Assembly: GCF_900099925.1 (NCBI RefSeq)
Contig: NZ_FNDE01000003.1
Coordinates: 119,937 to 183,936 of the forward strand
DNA from: Aneurinibacillus thermoaerophilus
GTDB lineage: Bacteria > Bacillota > Bacilli > Aneurinibacillales > Aneurinibacillaceae
Direction of reading: 5' to 3'
Length of the DNA stretch: 64,000 bases
Of this stretch, positions 33,947 to 44,257 are shown piece by piece. Every line of letters begins with the position of its first letter. Positions within the stretch are counted from its first letter, which is position 1. The notes below the pieces were generated by a model. That model searched no databases. It was not told the DNA's origin and saw only the letters and a program-made list of their open reading frames with translations. A program made the translations under genes and the position numbers.

Positions 33947-36475
33947 TCAGGAAATTTGGGAATCGTTCCGCGAAATTAACACTTCGCGCGGTTTGCTACC
34001 CTCATAAGGACCAACAATGCCGCGCGCTTCCATCATATCGACAAGCCGCGCTGCACGCGTATAACCGATGCGAAGCCTGCGCTGTAAAAGCGAGACGGAA
34101 GCCGTCTGCGCTTCGCGCACAAGTTCTACCGCCTGCTCATACAGTTCATCTTCCGGTTTCCCCACGGCTGCTGTTTCCTCTTCACCTGGCATCATCTCCG
34201 GATGATAGCGCGCCTCCTGTTGACTTTTGACAAACGTGACGACTTTCTCTACTTCATGATCGCTAACAAATGCTCCTTGAATACGCACCGGCTTGGATGC
34301 GCCCATCGGCAAATACAGCATATCACCGCGTCCAAGCAGCTTTTCTGCTCCTCCCATATCCAAAATCGTTCGGGAATCGGCCATTGAAGACACACCGAAC
34401 GCGATGCGCGACGGAATATTTGCTTTAATGACTCCAGTAATCACATCAACGGACGGCCGTTGAGTAGCAATAATCAAGTGAATACCGGCCGCACGGGCCA
34501 TTTGCGCCAGGCGACAAATCGCGTCTTCCACGTCTCCCGGCGCCACCATCATCAAGTCCGCCAGCTCGTCCACGATAACTACGATAAGCGGAAGCGGTGC
34601 CACCCCTTCCTGCCGCGCTAACTCGTTGTACCGCTCCAAATCACGTGTGCCTGACTTAGCAAACAATTCATACCGCCGCTCCATCTCCTGTACAACTTTT
34701 TTCAGCGCCATCGAAGCGCGACGCGGATCGGTGACAACCGGTGATAATAAATGCGGAATTCCATTGTATACATTTAATTCTACCATTTTTGGGTCAATCA
34801 TCATTAATTTCACTTCGCTCGGTTTTGCTTTGCATAAAATACTCATAATGATTCCGTTAATGCAAACCGATTTCCCGCTGCCTGTCGCGCCGGCCACAAG
34901 CAAGTGCGGCATGCGCGCCAAATTGGCAATGATCGGCTGTCCGGAAATATCACGCCCGAGCGCAATGCTTAGCTTATCTAGAGATTCTTGGTACTCACGG
35001 CTCTCCAGCACTTCACGCAACGTAACAAGTGCCACTTCATCATTCGGCACCTCGATACCGATGGCAGACTTTCCGGGAATAGGCGCTTCCATCCGGATTC
35101 CGCGCGCAGCAAGCGCTAGGGCAATGTCGTCTGCCAACCCGACAATTTTACTTACTTTAACCCCAATGGCTGGCTGGATTTCGTAACGCGTAACTGTCGG
35201 CCCACGCTGAACTTCCAGCACTTTCGCCTGAACGCCAAAGCTTTCAAGCGTTGTGATGAGCTTGTGTACATTGCTCTGCACGTTCTTTGTCACTCCGCCG
35301 GGCTTTGCCCCTTTCGGACGATCCAGCAACTCGGGCGTCGGCAACCGGTATGATGGGTGATCGTCTTCCCCTTCAAAAGCGAGCGGCAAATCCGAAGGAG
35401 CTTCCAGCGGCTCCTTGCTCTCTCTTTTTTGGCGCCCGTGCAATTTTACTTTGATTTGTGCGCCCTCTGTTTTCACTTCAGATTCAGGCTCCAGCGCATG
35501 TTCTTCCTGCCGATACACGTTTTCAGCAAAATCATGAACGACGATTTCTTCTGCCTGCTTCGGCTCCGGCGCATCACTCAAAAAAACACCCGCCTTTGGA
35601 ACCGCCGCTGCTCTTTCCGCCATATGGTGCCGCAACTCTTCGCCACCCGTCTCATCCGACGTTAAAGCAATGTTCCGGTTTCCGAACCAACGAGCGATAA
35701 AACTCGGTTTCCTTTCCGCCTTTTCCTCGGTCTGCATGTCTTCTTCCGTTAGACTTTCTTCATATGCCTTACGCTCCGCCTGCTCCCGCAGCCGCTGCTC
35801 CTTCCGCTCGCTCAACAGCACAAGAGCATCCTGGCCCGCAGCTTTCATCCGCGCTCCTCCCGCGACAAGCATACGACGCACCGCCTGAAATAAACGCACA
35901 TACGAAATTTGAAAAGCCAGCATCATGCCGATAAGCACCATGAAAACAACAATAAGAGAAGTACCTGCCGAACCAGCCGCCGCTGAAAAGAAGGCATAGC
36001 CAATAGCGCCAAGCAATCCTCCACCTACATCAGTTGTGGACGGTTTCCCTGCTTCCACCTGTCTTTTTTCCTGCAGCAGCTGTTCCCACGTCACCGATAA
36101 AACGGACTGTCCCGCAAATTTTCCTCCGGCGGTCAACTCGTCAAATAAAAGCATATGATTCCAGACAAGAAGGGAAAAAAACAGAAGAAATACGCCAATC
36201 CAACGTTGAGCCAGCAAATAGGGCCATTTTTGCTTCGCCATTACATACACGCCGATACCGATGCCCATAAGCGGCAGCATAAAATCCCAGGAACCGGCCA
36301 CAATGCGAAAAATCCAAGCAAAATAACGTCCAAACCAGCTCGTGTTGGAGAATGTAAGCAGCGCCAAAAGCGAGAAGGCAATTATAACAAGCCCATATAA
36401 TTCGTAGCGGAGAAACGTCCGCGTATCTCGCTTCCTACCTCCAGCTTCTTTCGCGCTTTTCTTTTTCTTCGCCAC
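33947..36475 (-). CDS. spoIIIE: FtsK/SpoIIIE-family DNA translocase
   Basis: GTG at 36475 is chosen after GAGGTGGTGAAG, because a longer reading would run through a terminator-like hairpin at 36511-36562. The ~842-residue protein has four N-terminal membrane helices (~20-165), an acidic/basic linker (~200-390), the translocase motor with Walker A ([15 protein letters not shown]) and Walker B ([16 protein letters not shown]), and the C-terminal winged-helix gamma domain ([24 protein letters not shown]). It pumps chromosomal DNA across the septum during sporulation or division. With four membrane helices it is SpoIIIE/FtsK-type rather than soluble SftA. Confidence 0.92.
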   Translation of the reverse strand: MAKKKKSAKEAGGRKRDTRTFLRYELYGLVIIAFSLLALLTFSNTSWFGRYFAWIFRIVAGSWDFMLPLMGIGIGVYVMAKQKWPYLLAQRWIGVFLLFFSLLVWNHMLLFDELTAGGKFAGQSVLSVTWEQLLQEKRQVEAGKPSTTDVGGGLLGAIGYAFFSAAAGSAGTSLIVVFMVLIGMMLAFQISYVRLFQAVRRMLVAGGARMKAAGQDALVLLSERKEQRLREQAERKAYEESLTEEDMQTEEKAERKPSFIARWFGNRNIALTSDETGGEELRHHMAERAAAVPKAGVFLSDAPEPKQAEEIVVHDFAENVYRQEEHALEPESEVKTEGAQIKVKLHGRQKRESKEPLEAPSDLPLAFEGEDDHPSYRLPTPELLDRPKGAKPGGVTKNVQSNVHKLITTLESFGVQAKVLEVQRGPTVTRYEIQPAIGVKVSKIVGLADDIALALAARGIRMEAPIPGKSAIGIEVPNDEVALVTLREVLESREYQESLDKLSIALGRDISGQPIIANLARMPHLLVAGATGSGKSVCINGIIMSILCKAKPSEVKLMMIDPKMVELNVYNGIPHLLSPVVTDPRRASMALKKVVQEMERRYELFAKSGTRDLERYNELARQEGVAPLPLIVVIVDELADLMMVAPGDVEDAICRLAQMARAAGIHLIIATQRPSVDVITGVIKANIPSRIAFGVSSMADSRTILDMGGAEKLLGRGDMLYLPMGASKPVRIQGAFVSDHEVEKVVTFVKSQQEARYHPEMMPGEEETAAVGKPEDELYEQAVELVREAQTASVSLLQRRLRIGYTRAARLVDMMEARGIVGPYEGSKPREVLISRNDSQIS

Positions 36476-36510
36476 CGGCTTCACCACCTCGGAATTATGT
36501 ATCAGCCACA

Positions 36511-36562
36511 CAGGCAAAAAGGCAGCCGAACCAACCCCTGGCTGCGGTTGCCTTTTTGCCTG
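36511..36562 (-). terminator. Terminator-like hairpin upstream of the spoIIIE gene
   Basis: CAGGCAAAAAGGCA pairs with TGCCTTTTTGCCTG over 14 bp. It lies inside the unused N-terminal extension of the translocase reading frame, only 36 bp upstream of the GTG start, so it may attenuate transcription entering from upstream. Confidence 0.6.
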
Positions 36563-36795
36563 CCCTTGCGTTCGTATGGTCATTATAACACAAGAACATA
36601 CGAGCGGTCATGATGGGTATTCTGTCGATATATAGGGAAAAAGAGCGATTTTTGCCGCAGCCTCATCCCCCGGAAGTTACTGATTCATAACGTCGCTATT
36701 CTCATTACGGCCTCCAAGTCCAAGCTCAAAAAATTATGTCTTTAAATCTTTTTTTCTATTTCTTTCGTTATATTAAATGAAGTGAGGTGAGACGA

Positions 36796-37365
36796 TTGCA
36801 AAGCGATGAGCAACTCATCATGGAAATACGCAAGGGCATCGAGAGCTCGATGGAAGTGCTTATAAATCGATATTACAAAATGGTCTTTGCTTATATCTAT
36901 CGAAATGTAGGCGAATATCATCTCTGCTATGATTTAACGCAAGAAACATTTATTAAAATGATCAAAAACATAGACACCTTTTCTACGGAGGGAAGTTTTA
37001 AACACTGGCTGATTAAAATCGCTCTAAACACGTGCCGGGACCATTACAAAAGCCAGGGGTATAAACTGGGACAAGCTTCATTCACCTGGACAGATAAGAT
37101 CTCCGAGAAAAATGAACACGTTATCGATTTGATCCAGCACAAAGTGGAAAGTGAATATATCCGTAACGCCGTAATGAAACTTCCTGCCTATCAGCGAGAA
37201 GCGATTGTGCTCAGATTTTATCATGATCTAAAAATCAAAGATATTGCGAGCATTACGTCCAGCAGTGAATCTACCGTAAAATCCCGGATCATGCAGGGAT
37301 TATCCAAACTAAAATCGATTTTGGAAAGGGACAAAAACGATGAAAAAAAGCAAAGCCAATACTGA
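36796..37365 (+). CDS. ECF-type sigma-70 family RNA polymerase sigma factor
   Basis: TTG at 36796 lies 5 nt after GAGGTGA; GTG at 36787 is possible. The ~189-residue protein has region 2 (VLINRYYKMVFAYIYRNVGEYHLCYDLTQETFIKMI, followed by the FSTEGSFKHWLIKIALNTCRDHYKS helix) and region 4 (LPAYQREAIVLRFYHDLKIKDIASITSSSESTVKSRIMQGLSKL). There is no C-terminal extension. It leads a five-gene operon of a membrane protein and an ABC transporter, an arrangement like B. subtilis sigY-yxlCDEFG. Confidence 0.9.
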   Translation: MQSDEQLIMEIRKGIESSMEVLINRYYKMVFAYIYRNVGEYHLCYDLTQETFIKMIKNIDTFSTEGSFKHWLIKIALNTCRDHYKSQGYKLGQASFTWTDKISEKNEHVIDLIQHKVESEYIRNAVMKLPAYQREAIVLRFYHDLKIKDIASITSSSESTVKSRIMQGLSKLKSILERDKNDEKKQSQY

Positions 37366-38173
37366 ATTTCCTGAGGATGTGTCACATGCTGATCTGCAGC
37401 AAATCATAGCTAATTTCAACAAATTTGAAGTTAAATTCCCAGATCAAAACGAAATCAATTCAACAATAGAGACAGTCAGAACCCAGATGCGTATTCGGGC
37501 GCGGAAAAAGTCGGGGTTCTTGTGCCGATTCAGCCGAATCATTTGGTTCGCTTTCTCTGAAATCTCGGTTATCCGTCCGATTTATTGGCTCACTAGCATT
37601 GCCTTATATGTAGCGGGGGCATTATTCACATGGTTGAGTGCGATGTCGAATCCCTACATGATGCTACTTGCCCTCTCACCTACACCTTTCATGCTCGGAC
37701 TAATCGAAGTCTTTAGAGGACGGGATGAGCGAATGCTGGAGTTGGAAATGTCTTGTCGGTATAACGCGATTAGCGTCATTCTATCCAAGCTTTTTGTTAT
37801 CGGTGTCTATAACATTTTTATCAACTTTGTATGCTCGATCTTGTTTTCCTTGATGTCAGATTCGGTTCAGATGTATAAAATTACCCTTTTTTGGCTTACT
37901 CCCTTTACCCTCGTTTGCGGGCTTTCGCTGATGATCGCGATCCGTTTGAGAGGGGGCACCTCCGTTATGGCAATGGTGTCAATTTGGGTGAGCCTGTGTA
38001 TGGTTTTTCTCTTGTCACCTGCTCTCATTGACAAATTGCTGGTGCTTGATACGTTTTTTTATCTTATGCTGATTGTCATCGGCACAGCATGTACTGCGAT
38101 TCAAATCAAAAAACTGCTTACAACGACCAATATGTATTTTGAAAGGAATGTTTTGCTTGAAAGTCACAATTGA
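37340..38173 (+). CDS. Membrane protein of the sigma/ABC operon, candidate anti-sigma factor
   Basis: The start overlaps the sigma gene by 26 nt, so translation is coupled. The 277-residue protein has a cytoplasmic N-terminus of ~65 residues (SHADLQQIIANFNKFEVKFP, IETVRTQMRIRARKK) and about six membrane helices. Position and topology fit an anti-sigma factor whose N-terminus holds the sigma factor, but no zinc anti-sigma motif is visible. It could instead be a subunit of the transporter encoded next. Confidence 0.7.
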   Translation: MKKSKANTEFPEDVSHADLQQIIANFNKFEVKFPDQNEINSTIETVRTQMRIRARKKSGFLCRFSRIIWFAFSEISVIRPIYWLTSIALYVAGALFTWLSAMSNPYMMLLALSPTPFMLGLIEVFRGRDERMLELEMSCRYNAISVILSKLFVIGVYNIFINFVCSILFSLMSDSVQMYKITLFWLTPFTLVCGLSLMIAIRLRGGTSVMAMVSIWVSLCMVFLLSPALIDKLLVLDTFFYLMLIVIGTACTAIQIKKLLTTTNMYFERNVLLESHN

Positions 38174-39038
38174 CCACGTAAGTAAAATGTACAAAGATAA
38201 AGTCGCGATCAACGACGTTTCTGCCGAATTAACCTCAGGCGTTTACGGTCTAATCGGCCCTAACGGAGCCGGCAAAACCACACTGATGCGGATGCTGGCT
38301 GATGTGTTGAAACCTTCGAGCGGGCGCATAATGGCTGATGGTGAAGATATTAAACAGTTGGATGACTTATACCGAGCGTTAATCGGCTATCTTCCTCAAG
38401 ATTGCGGGTTTTACAGCTATTTCACAGCCTATCGCCTCTTGCAGTATGTCGCTGCACTCAAAGGATTGAACCGTCATGATGCGGATCGAAAAATCGACGA
38501 ACTCCTGCATTTGGTCAATCTCACCAAGGAGAAGCACAAAAAAATCGGTACGTTTTCAGGTGGCATGAAAAGAAGGCTAGGAATCGCTCAGGCTCTGCTC
38601 AACGATCCAAAATTCTTAATTTTGGACGAACCTACCGCAGGGCTTGATCCAAAGGAACGAGTGCGATTCCGTAACCTTTTATCGGAAATATCCGGCGACC
38701 GTATTGTCCTTCTTTCCACACACATTATTTCTGACATCGAGTACATCGCGAAAGAAGTGCTGATTTTAAAAAACGGGCAGTTGCTAAAACAGGAAAGCCC
38801 GCAGAGTATTCTAAATGAACTAAATGGGAAAGTTTGGCATGTCACCGTACCTGCAATCGAGCTCCATAAACTTGAGCAACATTACACCGTGGGGAATGTC
38901 CTACGAAAAGGGCAGGAGATAGAGGCCAGGGTCATCTCCGATACAGCACCTGCGCCCACTGCTGTTTTGCAAACACCCAGACTCGAAGATATCTATCTGT
39001 GCTATTTCGGGGAAATATCAGGCGACACGGAGGACTAA
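38157..39038 (+). CDS. ABC transporter ATP-binding protein
   Basis: TTG at 38157, 9 nt after GAAAGGA, overlaps the previous gene by 17 nt. The ~293-residue protein carries Walker A (GLIGPNGAGKTTLMRMLADV), the signature FSGGMKRRLGIAQALL, Walker B (FLILDEPTAGLDPKERVRF), the H-loop (LLSTHIISDIEYIA) and a C-terminal regulatory segment. It is of the CcmA/BcrA-like class, which pairs with ABC-2 permeases. The two permeases at 39042 and 40174 are its partners. Confidence 0.9.
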   Translation: MKVTIDHVSKMYKDKVAINDVSAELTSGVYGLIGPNGAGKTTLMRMLADVLKPSSGRIMADGEDIKQLDDLYRALIGYLPQDCGFYSYFTAYRLLQYVAALKGLNRHDADRKIDELLHLVNLTKEKHKKIGTFSGGMKRRLGIAQALLNDPKFLILDEPTAGLDPKERVRFRNLLSEISGDRIVLLSTHIISDIEYIAKEVLILKNGQLLKQESPQSILNELNGKVWHVTVPAIELHKLEQHYTVGNVLRKGQEIEARVISDTAPAPTAVLQTPRLEDIYLCYFGEISGDTED

Positions 39039-39041
39039 TCT

Positions 39042-40172
39042 ATGCAATTGATCAAATATGAACTATACAAAATCTTTTCTCAAAAAGTAGTCTATATTGC
39101 TTTGAGCGTGTTCATATTATTTTACTGCTTGCACTTTTTCGGCGCTCTTAATGTTGCGCTCGAGAAGAAAAAGAAACTGTTTTATGAACAATTCGGTGGA
39201 AACATAACTGAAGAAAAAATAGCCTGGGCCCGTCAGGTTCTGGAGGCCCCGCCAAGGAAGCAGCCCATGAATGAAGATTTGATCGCTCAAAATTCTGTTG
39301 CTACGGATATTGTTAACGCTGTGAATCTGAAAGAGCAATATGAACAGTTCCTAAAAGAATCAGCGAAAAAAGTAGAAAGGCTGAAGGGAAAAGAGAACGT
39401 AAGTGCCTTACAAAAGGCGGAGCTTAAAGAAATCGAAGTGTGGAAAAAAGTAGAATACCCTAAATCCGTCTATTACCTTAATGGCTGGAAAAACATCATT
39501 CAATATATGAATGAGGTCGGCTACTTTTTTGTCGGGGCGCTCACGATTTTAGGATTGTCCAATGTATTTAGTCATGAGTATTCCACCAGAATGGACAGCC
39601 TGATTTTCAGCAGTCGATATGGCCGCAGGAAAATTGTGTTGGCCAAAATTGCGGCGGCGGCAGTGTTTTGTACTGTAATCAATGCCTTGTTAGCATGTGT
39701 GGTTTTCTCCCTTAACGGGTATTGTTACGGGTTAAGTGGCTGGAATCAACCTTTGGTTACATTGTTAGATTTATTTAGTTCAACCGGTTTTGATGGGCCA
39801 ATTTGGGCATTTTATCTCAAGCAACAGCTTTATGCAACGTTAGGTTGTATTATTTTAGGAATATTTGTCTTACTATTATCTTCACGGACAAAATTATCAA
39901 TTGTACCGGCTTTTATTGGCGGTGTTGTGCTGATATTTCCCGTCGTCATCGAAATGGCAAACATTCCACTGGTTATGCCGGTAAAACTCTTGCTTGACAT
40001 TCTCCGTTTCACGGACTTCATCAAGCTTAACCATCTCGACAACTATCATTTTCTTAACTTTTTCGGATTTCCTTTACAGTATGGTTGGTACCTCTTAATC
40101 ATCATGCTGACTTATGGATTTATTTCTTTACTTCTCCTTATGTTCAGCATCAAAAAGCGGCAGGTGATATAA
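39042..40172 (+). CDS. ABC-2 type permease subunit 1
   Basis: The 376-residue protein has an N-terminal helix (VVYIALSVFILFYCLHFF), a large extracytoplasmic charged loop (~40-140, EKKKKLFYEQFGGNITEEKIAW) and then about five membrane helices. The family-typical VFSHEYSTRMDSLIFSSRYGRRKIVLAKI is clear. It starts 3 bp after the ATPase stop with ACGGAGG. Together with the next gene it likely forms a heterodimeric exporter for a peptide or envelope-active compound. Confidence 0.82.
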   Translation: MQLIKYELYKIFSQKVVYIALSVFILFYCLHFFGALNVALEKKKKLFYEQFGGNITEEKIAWARQVLEAPPRKQPMNEDLIAQNSVATDIVNAVNLKEQYEQFLKESAKKVERLKGKENVSALQKAELKEIEVWKKVEYPKSVYYLNGWKNIIQYMNEVGYFFVGALTILGLSNVFSHEYSTRMDSLIFSSRYGRRKIVLAKIAAAAVFCTVINALLACVVFSLNGYCYGLSGWNQPLVTLLDLFSSTGFDGPIWAFYLKQQLYATLGCIILGIFVLLLSSRTKLSIVPAFIGGVVLIFPVVIEMANIPLVMPVKLLLDILRFTDFIKLNHLDNYHFLNFFGFPLQYGWYLLIIMLTYGFISLLLLMFSIKKRQVI

Positions 40173-40173
40173 A

Positions 40174-40986
40174 TTGGGTATACTGATCTGGCAAGAATTA
40201 TACAAGATATGGAACAATAAAATCGTATGGCTGATGATCGGATTATTCGCCAGCATATATCTGTTCACCACTCATACTTATTATACATGGCACTCGATGA
40301 TGGCGTGGGATCGAATTGCTGATTTCTCTTACTCTTCAGGGTCGATCTTTGAGGGAATACTCATTTTACTTGCGTTATCCACTTCCTTTTCGCAAGAGTA
40401 CCAATTGAAAACTGATTCCATCATCCTGAGTTCCAAATATGGAAGGAACAAATTGGTAACAGCCAAAATCCTCGCCTCCCTATCATTCATCACGGTATTG
40501 GTACTTGGATTTTGGATTTTGAACATAACCTTTAACATCCTCATGGTCGGAGACATAGGATGGAATTTGCCCATTCAGAGTCTGCAGAAATACTCATCGT
40601 CACCGTACGCTATAAGTATCTGGCAATACTGCATGATTCAGATTGCGACAAACTGGCTGGGATGTGTGGCATTTGGCCTCTTTGTTCTCTGGCTTTCTGT
40701 AATCAATCGATCATATTTGGTTGTATTTTTTGTTGCGGGTGTAGTTTTTGCTACCCCCTTTTTCATCCGGAACATCTCACATTTTTCCATTATCTGGATC
40801 ATAAAAAATGCATCCATGACCGAATTCATGAGAGTTGAAAACATATTTGATAGTCAACGAACAGTGAATTGGAGCGAAATTACCATTCCACTCCCTTATC
40901 CAATTTTTTATGCCTATATTTTGGCACTTACCATCATCTTCGTTGGTGCAATTTACCGTTGTTTTAAAACACGCCAAGTAAGATAG
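40174..40986 (+). CDS. ABC-2 type permease subunit 2
   Basis: TTG at 40174 follows CAGGTGATATAAA, one base after the preceding stop. The 270-residue protein has about six helices and repeats the subunit-1 signature as SFSQEYQLKTDSIILSSKYGRNKLVTAKI, showing that the two permeases are paralogues. It is the last gene of the operon; no clear terminator follows within 80 bp. Confidence 0.82.
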   Translation: MGILIWQELYKIWNNKIVWLMIGLFASIYLFTTHTYYTWHSMMAWDRIADFSYSSGSIFEGILILLALSTSFSQEYQLKTDSIILSSKYGRNKLVTAKILASLSFITVLVLGFWILNITFNILMVGDIGWNLPIQSLQKYSSSPYAISIWQYCMIQIATNWLGCVAFGLFVLWLSVINRSYLVVFFVAGVVFATPFFIRNISHFSIIWIIKNASMTEFMRVENIFDSQRTVNWSEITIPLPYPIFYAYILALTIIFVGAIYRCFKTRQVR

Positions 40987-41056
40987 TCTCTCTTATAATA
41001 AAGTTGCGACCGGATTCCCCCTTATTGCCTGGACACAAACAACCTTATTCATTTTT

Positions 41057-41085
41057 TTGCAAAATTTCTTTCTTAATTTTATAAT
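41057..41085 (+). promoter_or_regulatory. Probable sigma-A promoter upstream of the YbaK-like gene
   Basis: TTGCAA at 41057, 17-bp spacer, TATAAT at 41080. It is ~190 bp upstream of the ATG at 41279, leaving a long 5' leader without recognisable structure. Confidence 0.55.
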
Positions 41086-41278
41086 TTTTGCTATATGCTA
41101 AGACAAGCTTCTAAGGATGTTTAGGGTCTCCCCTATCCAATAAACTATGAATCATCAAGCTTCATGATATTCAGAAGGGCAGGCAGGCTAAAAAAAGGAT
41201 TTATCCGTACAGGTTCCATTATATTTTTTGTAATCCAAATATATCCATATAAGTAAACGTAAGGAGTTTAGAGGAAGC

Positions 41279-41725
41279 ATGGAGCATTTAAAAACGATTT
41301 TACAAGAAAATGGCGTTCAATTTGAAATCATTCATCATGAAAACCCCATTCATACAGCACAAGAAGGTGCTGATTATTTCAGAATTGAAATAGGTCAGAC
41401 TGCACCTACATTGGTTCTCAAGTCAGAAAAAGGGTATTTTGCGATGATAATCTCAGGAGATCGCGGGCATGTAAACTTGGAAAAAGTGTCAGAAATTCTG
41501 GAATGTAATCAACTAAAACTGGCACACCCAAAAGAAGTCCAACAGATCACTGGATACACTGTTGGCAGCCTTCCGTTAGTAGGCCTGTCTTTACCCTGTA
41601 TAGTAGATAGTAAGCTTTTTCGTTATCCATTTATTTACGGAGGAACGGGAGAACCGCATTCAACATTGAAAATTAGCCCGAACGCTTTGGAAAAGCTAAA
41701 TCAAGCTATTGCTTTCATTGAATAA
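41279..41725 (+). CDS. YbaK/EbsC-family aminoacyl-tRNA deacylase
   Basis: The 148-residue single-domain protein begins with ILQENGVQFEIIHHENPIHTAQEGADYF and continues with APTLVLKSEKGYFAMIISGDRGHVNLEKV, GYTVGSLPLVGL and PFIYGGTGEPHSTLKISPNALEKLN. The family hydrolyses mischarged tRNAs (YbaK acts on Cys-tRNA-Pro). The conserved Lys in VLKSEKG is present. It is monocistronic. Confidence 0.87.
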   Translation: MEHLKTILQENGVQFEIIHHENPIHTAQEGADYFRIEIGQTAPTLVLKSEKGYFAMIISGDRGHVNLEKVSEILECNQLKLAHPKEVQQITGYTVGSLPLVGLSLPCIVDSKLFRYPFIYGGTGEPHSTLKISPNALEKLNQAIAFIE

Positions 41726-41810
41726 GGGGAACTAAAGAATTTCAGGATAAATAGCTTCCGTATGCCAAAGCGAAACGATGCAATACTAAAAAAAACAACA
41801 GGAGCTGGCT

Positions 41811-43961
41811 ATGAAACAGATCGGATTGCTTTATTTCCGCGACATCAAAAATATCGTGAGCAATTGGGTCGCCACCATCATCATACTTGGGCTCGTTTTT
41901 TTACCCTCCCTGTACGCCTGGTTCAATATTAAGGCTTCCTGGGATCCCTATTCGCAGACAGGCGGTCTCACGGTAGCCGTCACCAATAATGACAAAGGAA
42001 CAATCCTGCGCGGCACCCCCATCAACATCGGGAATGAAGTCATCGCCTCGTTGAAGGAAAACCACAAAATCGGCTGGACATTTGTAAACGAACAGGAGGC
42101 CATGCGGGGAGTTCTACACGGCGATTATTATGCCAGCATCGTCATTCCCGCCGACTTCTCTGCGAAGATTGGCACCGTCTTGACAGACAACCCGCAAAAG
42201 GCGGAGCTGGTCTACAGTGTCAACGAGAAAATCAATGCGATCGCCCCGAAGATTACCGCCAAAGGCGCCAGCGGAATCGTCGATGAAATCAGCCGCAATT
42301 TTATCAAAACGGCAAACGGTACCATCTTCCGAATCTTTAATGAAATTGGCCTCGAATTGGAAGTACAGCGGCCCATGATCGAAAAAATGAGAAATCTGAT
42401 CTTCAAGATGGAGGCCATGTTTCCCACAATCAATCAAACGGTGAATATCGCTCTGGAAGACATTAACAAGGCGAACGGTATCGTCCGAAAAGCCCAAACC
42501 AATCTGCCTATTGTGGCAGAGTTGACTCAGGACGGCATGGATGTCACCCAAAAATTTAAGAAACTTCTCGACCGGACAACAGAGGCTCTCGATGCGCTCT
42601 CCCCGACGATCAAGCAAGATCTCTTCCTACTCCAGCAAACGGCCATGGCTATGGAACAGTTGACCGATATTCTACAAGATACCAAGATCGAGCCTGCCGT
42701 GGTGAAAGCAGCCCTGAATCAAGCTTCCCGACGCCTGTCGACCGGCATCGCTGTCACGGAGCATATCATCGCGCTATTCGACCGGCTGAATAACCTTGCG
42801 GGCGGAAATCGCCTTTCCATCTTTACCGGAAAGCTGAAGCAGATTCGTAACCACCTCCAGCAGCAATTGGCAACGGTAAACACAATCACATCAGCCATTG
42901 ACCAGGGAGAAAAACCTGCGGCCCAGCTAATCAACCATTTGGATCAGCTTTCCAGGAAGACCTCCGTCATCCTTGATGATATTCTACAGCGGTACGACAA
43001 CGAAATACAATCACGTATCCTTCAGGCGGTGGAAAACACGAAAAAAGCCACCCAGCGTGCTTATGCTGTGCTGGTGGAGGCAAACAAAAGCATTCCGGAT
43101 GTGCAGCGACTCCTGCATGACGCGGCACAAGGCTTGACCATCGGCAACCAGGAGCTGTCAGCGATACAAAAAAATCTCCCTGCAATCGAGGCCAGGATCA
43201 AAGGCCTGGCAGATTGGATACGCACCATGGAAAAGGAAGGCACACTGGACCAACTTATTAACCTACTCATAAATAATACGAAAAAAACGAGTGAGTTTTT
43301 TGCCGAACCGGTCGTGCTGAAGGAAAACAAGCTATTCCCGATTCCCAACTATGGTTCGGCCATGTCACCGTTTTTTACAACCCTATCGCTCTGGGTCGGT
43401 GCGCTACTGTTAGTCTCCCTGCTAACGGTGGAAGTGCATCACCATGATGCCAATTACAAAAGCTACCAGATCTATTTTGGTCGCTATCTTACATTTATGA
43501 CGTTGGCTGTCTTGCAATCTCTCATGGTCACACTGGGAGATATCTTTCTGCTTGGAACCTATGTGGTGGATAAGCTTTGGTTTGTCCTGTTCGGTATGCT
43601 GCTCAGCTCTGTTTTCATGTTGATCGTGTATACGCTTGTATCCGTATTTGGCAACGTCGGCAAAGCAATGGCAATCGTGCTTTTGGTCCTTCAGCTTGCT
43701 GGCTCTGGCGGTACGTTCCCGATTCAGGTAACCCCGCCGTTTTTCCAGGCGATCCATCCTTATCTGCCGTTTACATACGCGATCAGCATGATGAGGGAGG
43801 CTGTAGGTGGAATCCTCTGGGATATTATCGGGAAGGACTTACTGATGATGGCGGTTTATGTCGCTATCGCGCTTGTCATAGGGGTCGCTTTGAAAGACTT
43901 CCTCAACCGTTCCTCCGCGAGGTTTGTCGAAAAGGCAAAGGAAAGCAAACTGATACACTAG
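41811..43961 (+). CDS. YhgE/Pip-family membrane protein (ABC-2-like)
   Basis: The 716-residue protein has one N-terminal membrane helix (ATIIILGLVFLPSLYAWFNI) followed by the family signature WDPYSQTGGLTVAVTNNDKG. A long extracytoplasmic helical region (~180-500) comes next, and five C-terminal helices that look like an ABC-2 permease (PFFTTLSLWVGALLLVSLL, GSGGTFPIQVTPPFFQAIHPYLPFTY). Lactococcal Pip is a phage-infection receptor, and related proteins belong to type VII secretion loci (EsaA). No ESX substrate is nearby. A Shine-Dalgarno sequence ACAGGAG is present. Confidence 0.85.
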   Translation: MKQIGLLYFRDIKNIVSNWVATIIILGLVFLPSLYAWFNIKASWDPYSQTGGLTVAVTNNDKGTILRGTPINIGNEVIASLKENHKIGWTFVNEQEAMRGVLHGDYYASIVIPADFSAKIGTVLTDNPQKAELVYSVNEKINAIAPKITAKGASGIVDEISRNFIKTANGTIFRIFNEIGLELEVQRPMIEKMRNLIFKMEAMFPTINQTVNIALEDINKANGIVRKAQTNLPIVAELTQDGMDVTQKFKKLLDRTTEALDALSPTIKQDLFLLQQTAMAMEQLTDILQDTKIEPAVVKAALNQASRRLSTGIAVTEHIIALFDRLNNLAGGNRLSIFTGKLKQIRNHLQQQLATVNTITSAIDQGEKPAAQLINHLDQLSRKTSVILDDILQRYDNEIQSRILQAVENTKKATQRAYAVLVEANKSIPDVQRLLHDAAQGLTIGNQELSAIQKNLPAIEARIKGLADWIRTMEKEGTLDQLINLLINNTKKTSEFFAEPVVLKENKLFPIPNYGSAMSPFFTTLSLWVGALLLVSLLTVEVHHHDANYKSYQIYFGRYLTFMTLAVLQSLMVTLGDIFLLGTYVVDKLWFVLFGMLLSSVFMLIVYTLVSVFGNVGKAMAIVLLVLQLAGSGGTFPIQVTPPFFQAIHPYLPFTYAISMMREAVGGILWDIIGKDLLMMAVYVAIALVIGVALKDFLNRSSARFVEKAKESKLIH

Positions 43962-44230
43962 CGTTCTGGCTTAGTTTGGGACTTTTCTTCTCGGGTTATC
44001 TATCAAGCTATAAGGATGTGCGCATGAGGTTTCGGAAACGCTCCGGCTCGTTTGACATCCGCAAGGGAGGAAAGAATTTCTTTACTGAACGATTGAATGA
44101 ATCTACAAAAACAAAAGCAGTCAGCTATTATCAATGCACTTGAATCATTAACGAAAAACTAAAGTAAAGTTTTCCACTATTCCCCTGTTTTTATTTGAAT
44201 GTCCGATAATAATCAAAATGTAAACGAAAG

Positions 44231-44257
44231 AAGCCGTTCCATAACCCGGAACGGCTT
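44231..44257 (-). terminator. Terminator behind the CPBP remnant
   Basis: AAGCCGTTCC and GGAACGGCTT form a 10-bp stem with a 7-nt loop, immediately after the stop at 44258 on the minus strand. Confidence 0.8.

Noticed and set aside
43577..44143. 188-codon plus-strand frame overlapping and following the YhgE/Pip gene
   Set aside because: Most of it is an out-of-frame shadow of the YhgE coding sequence, and the tail beyond 43961 has no protein-like composition.
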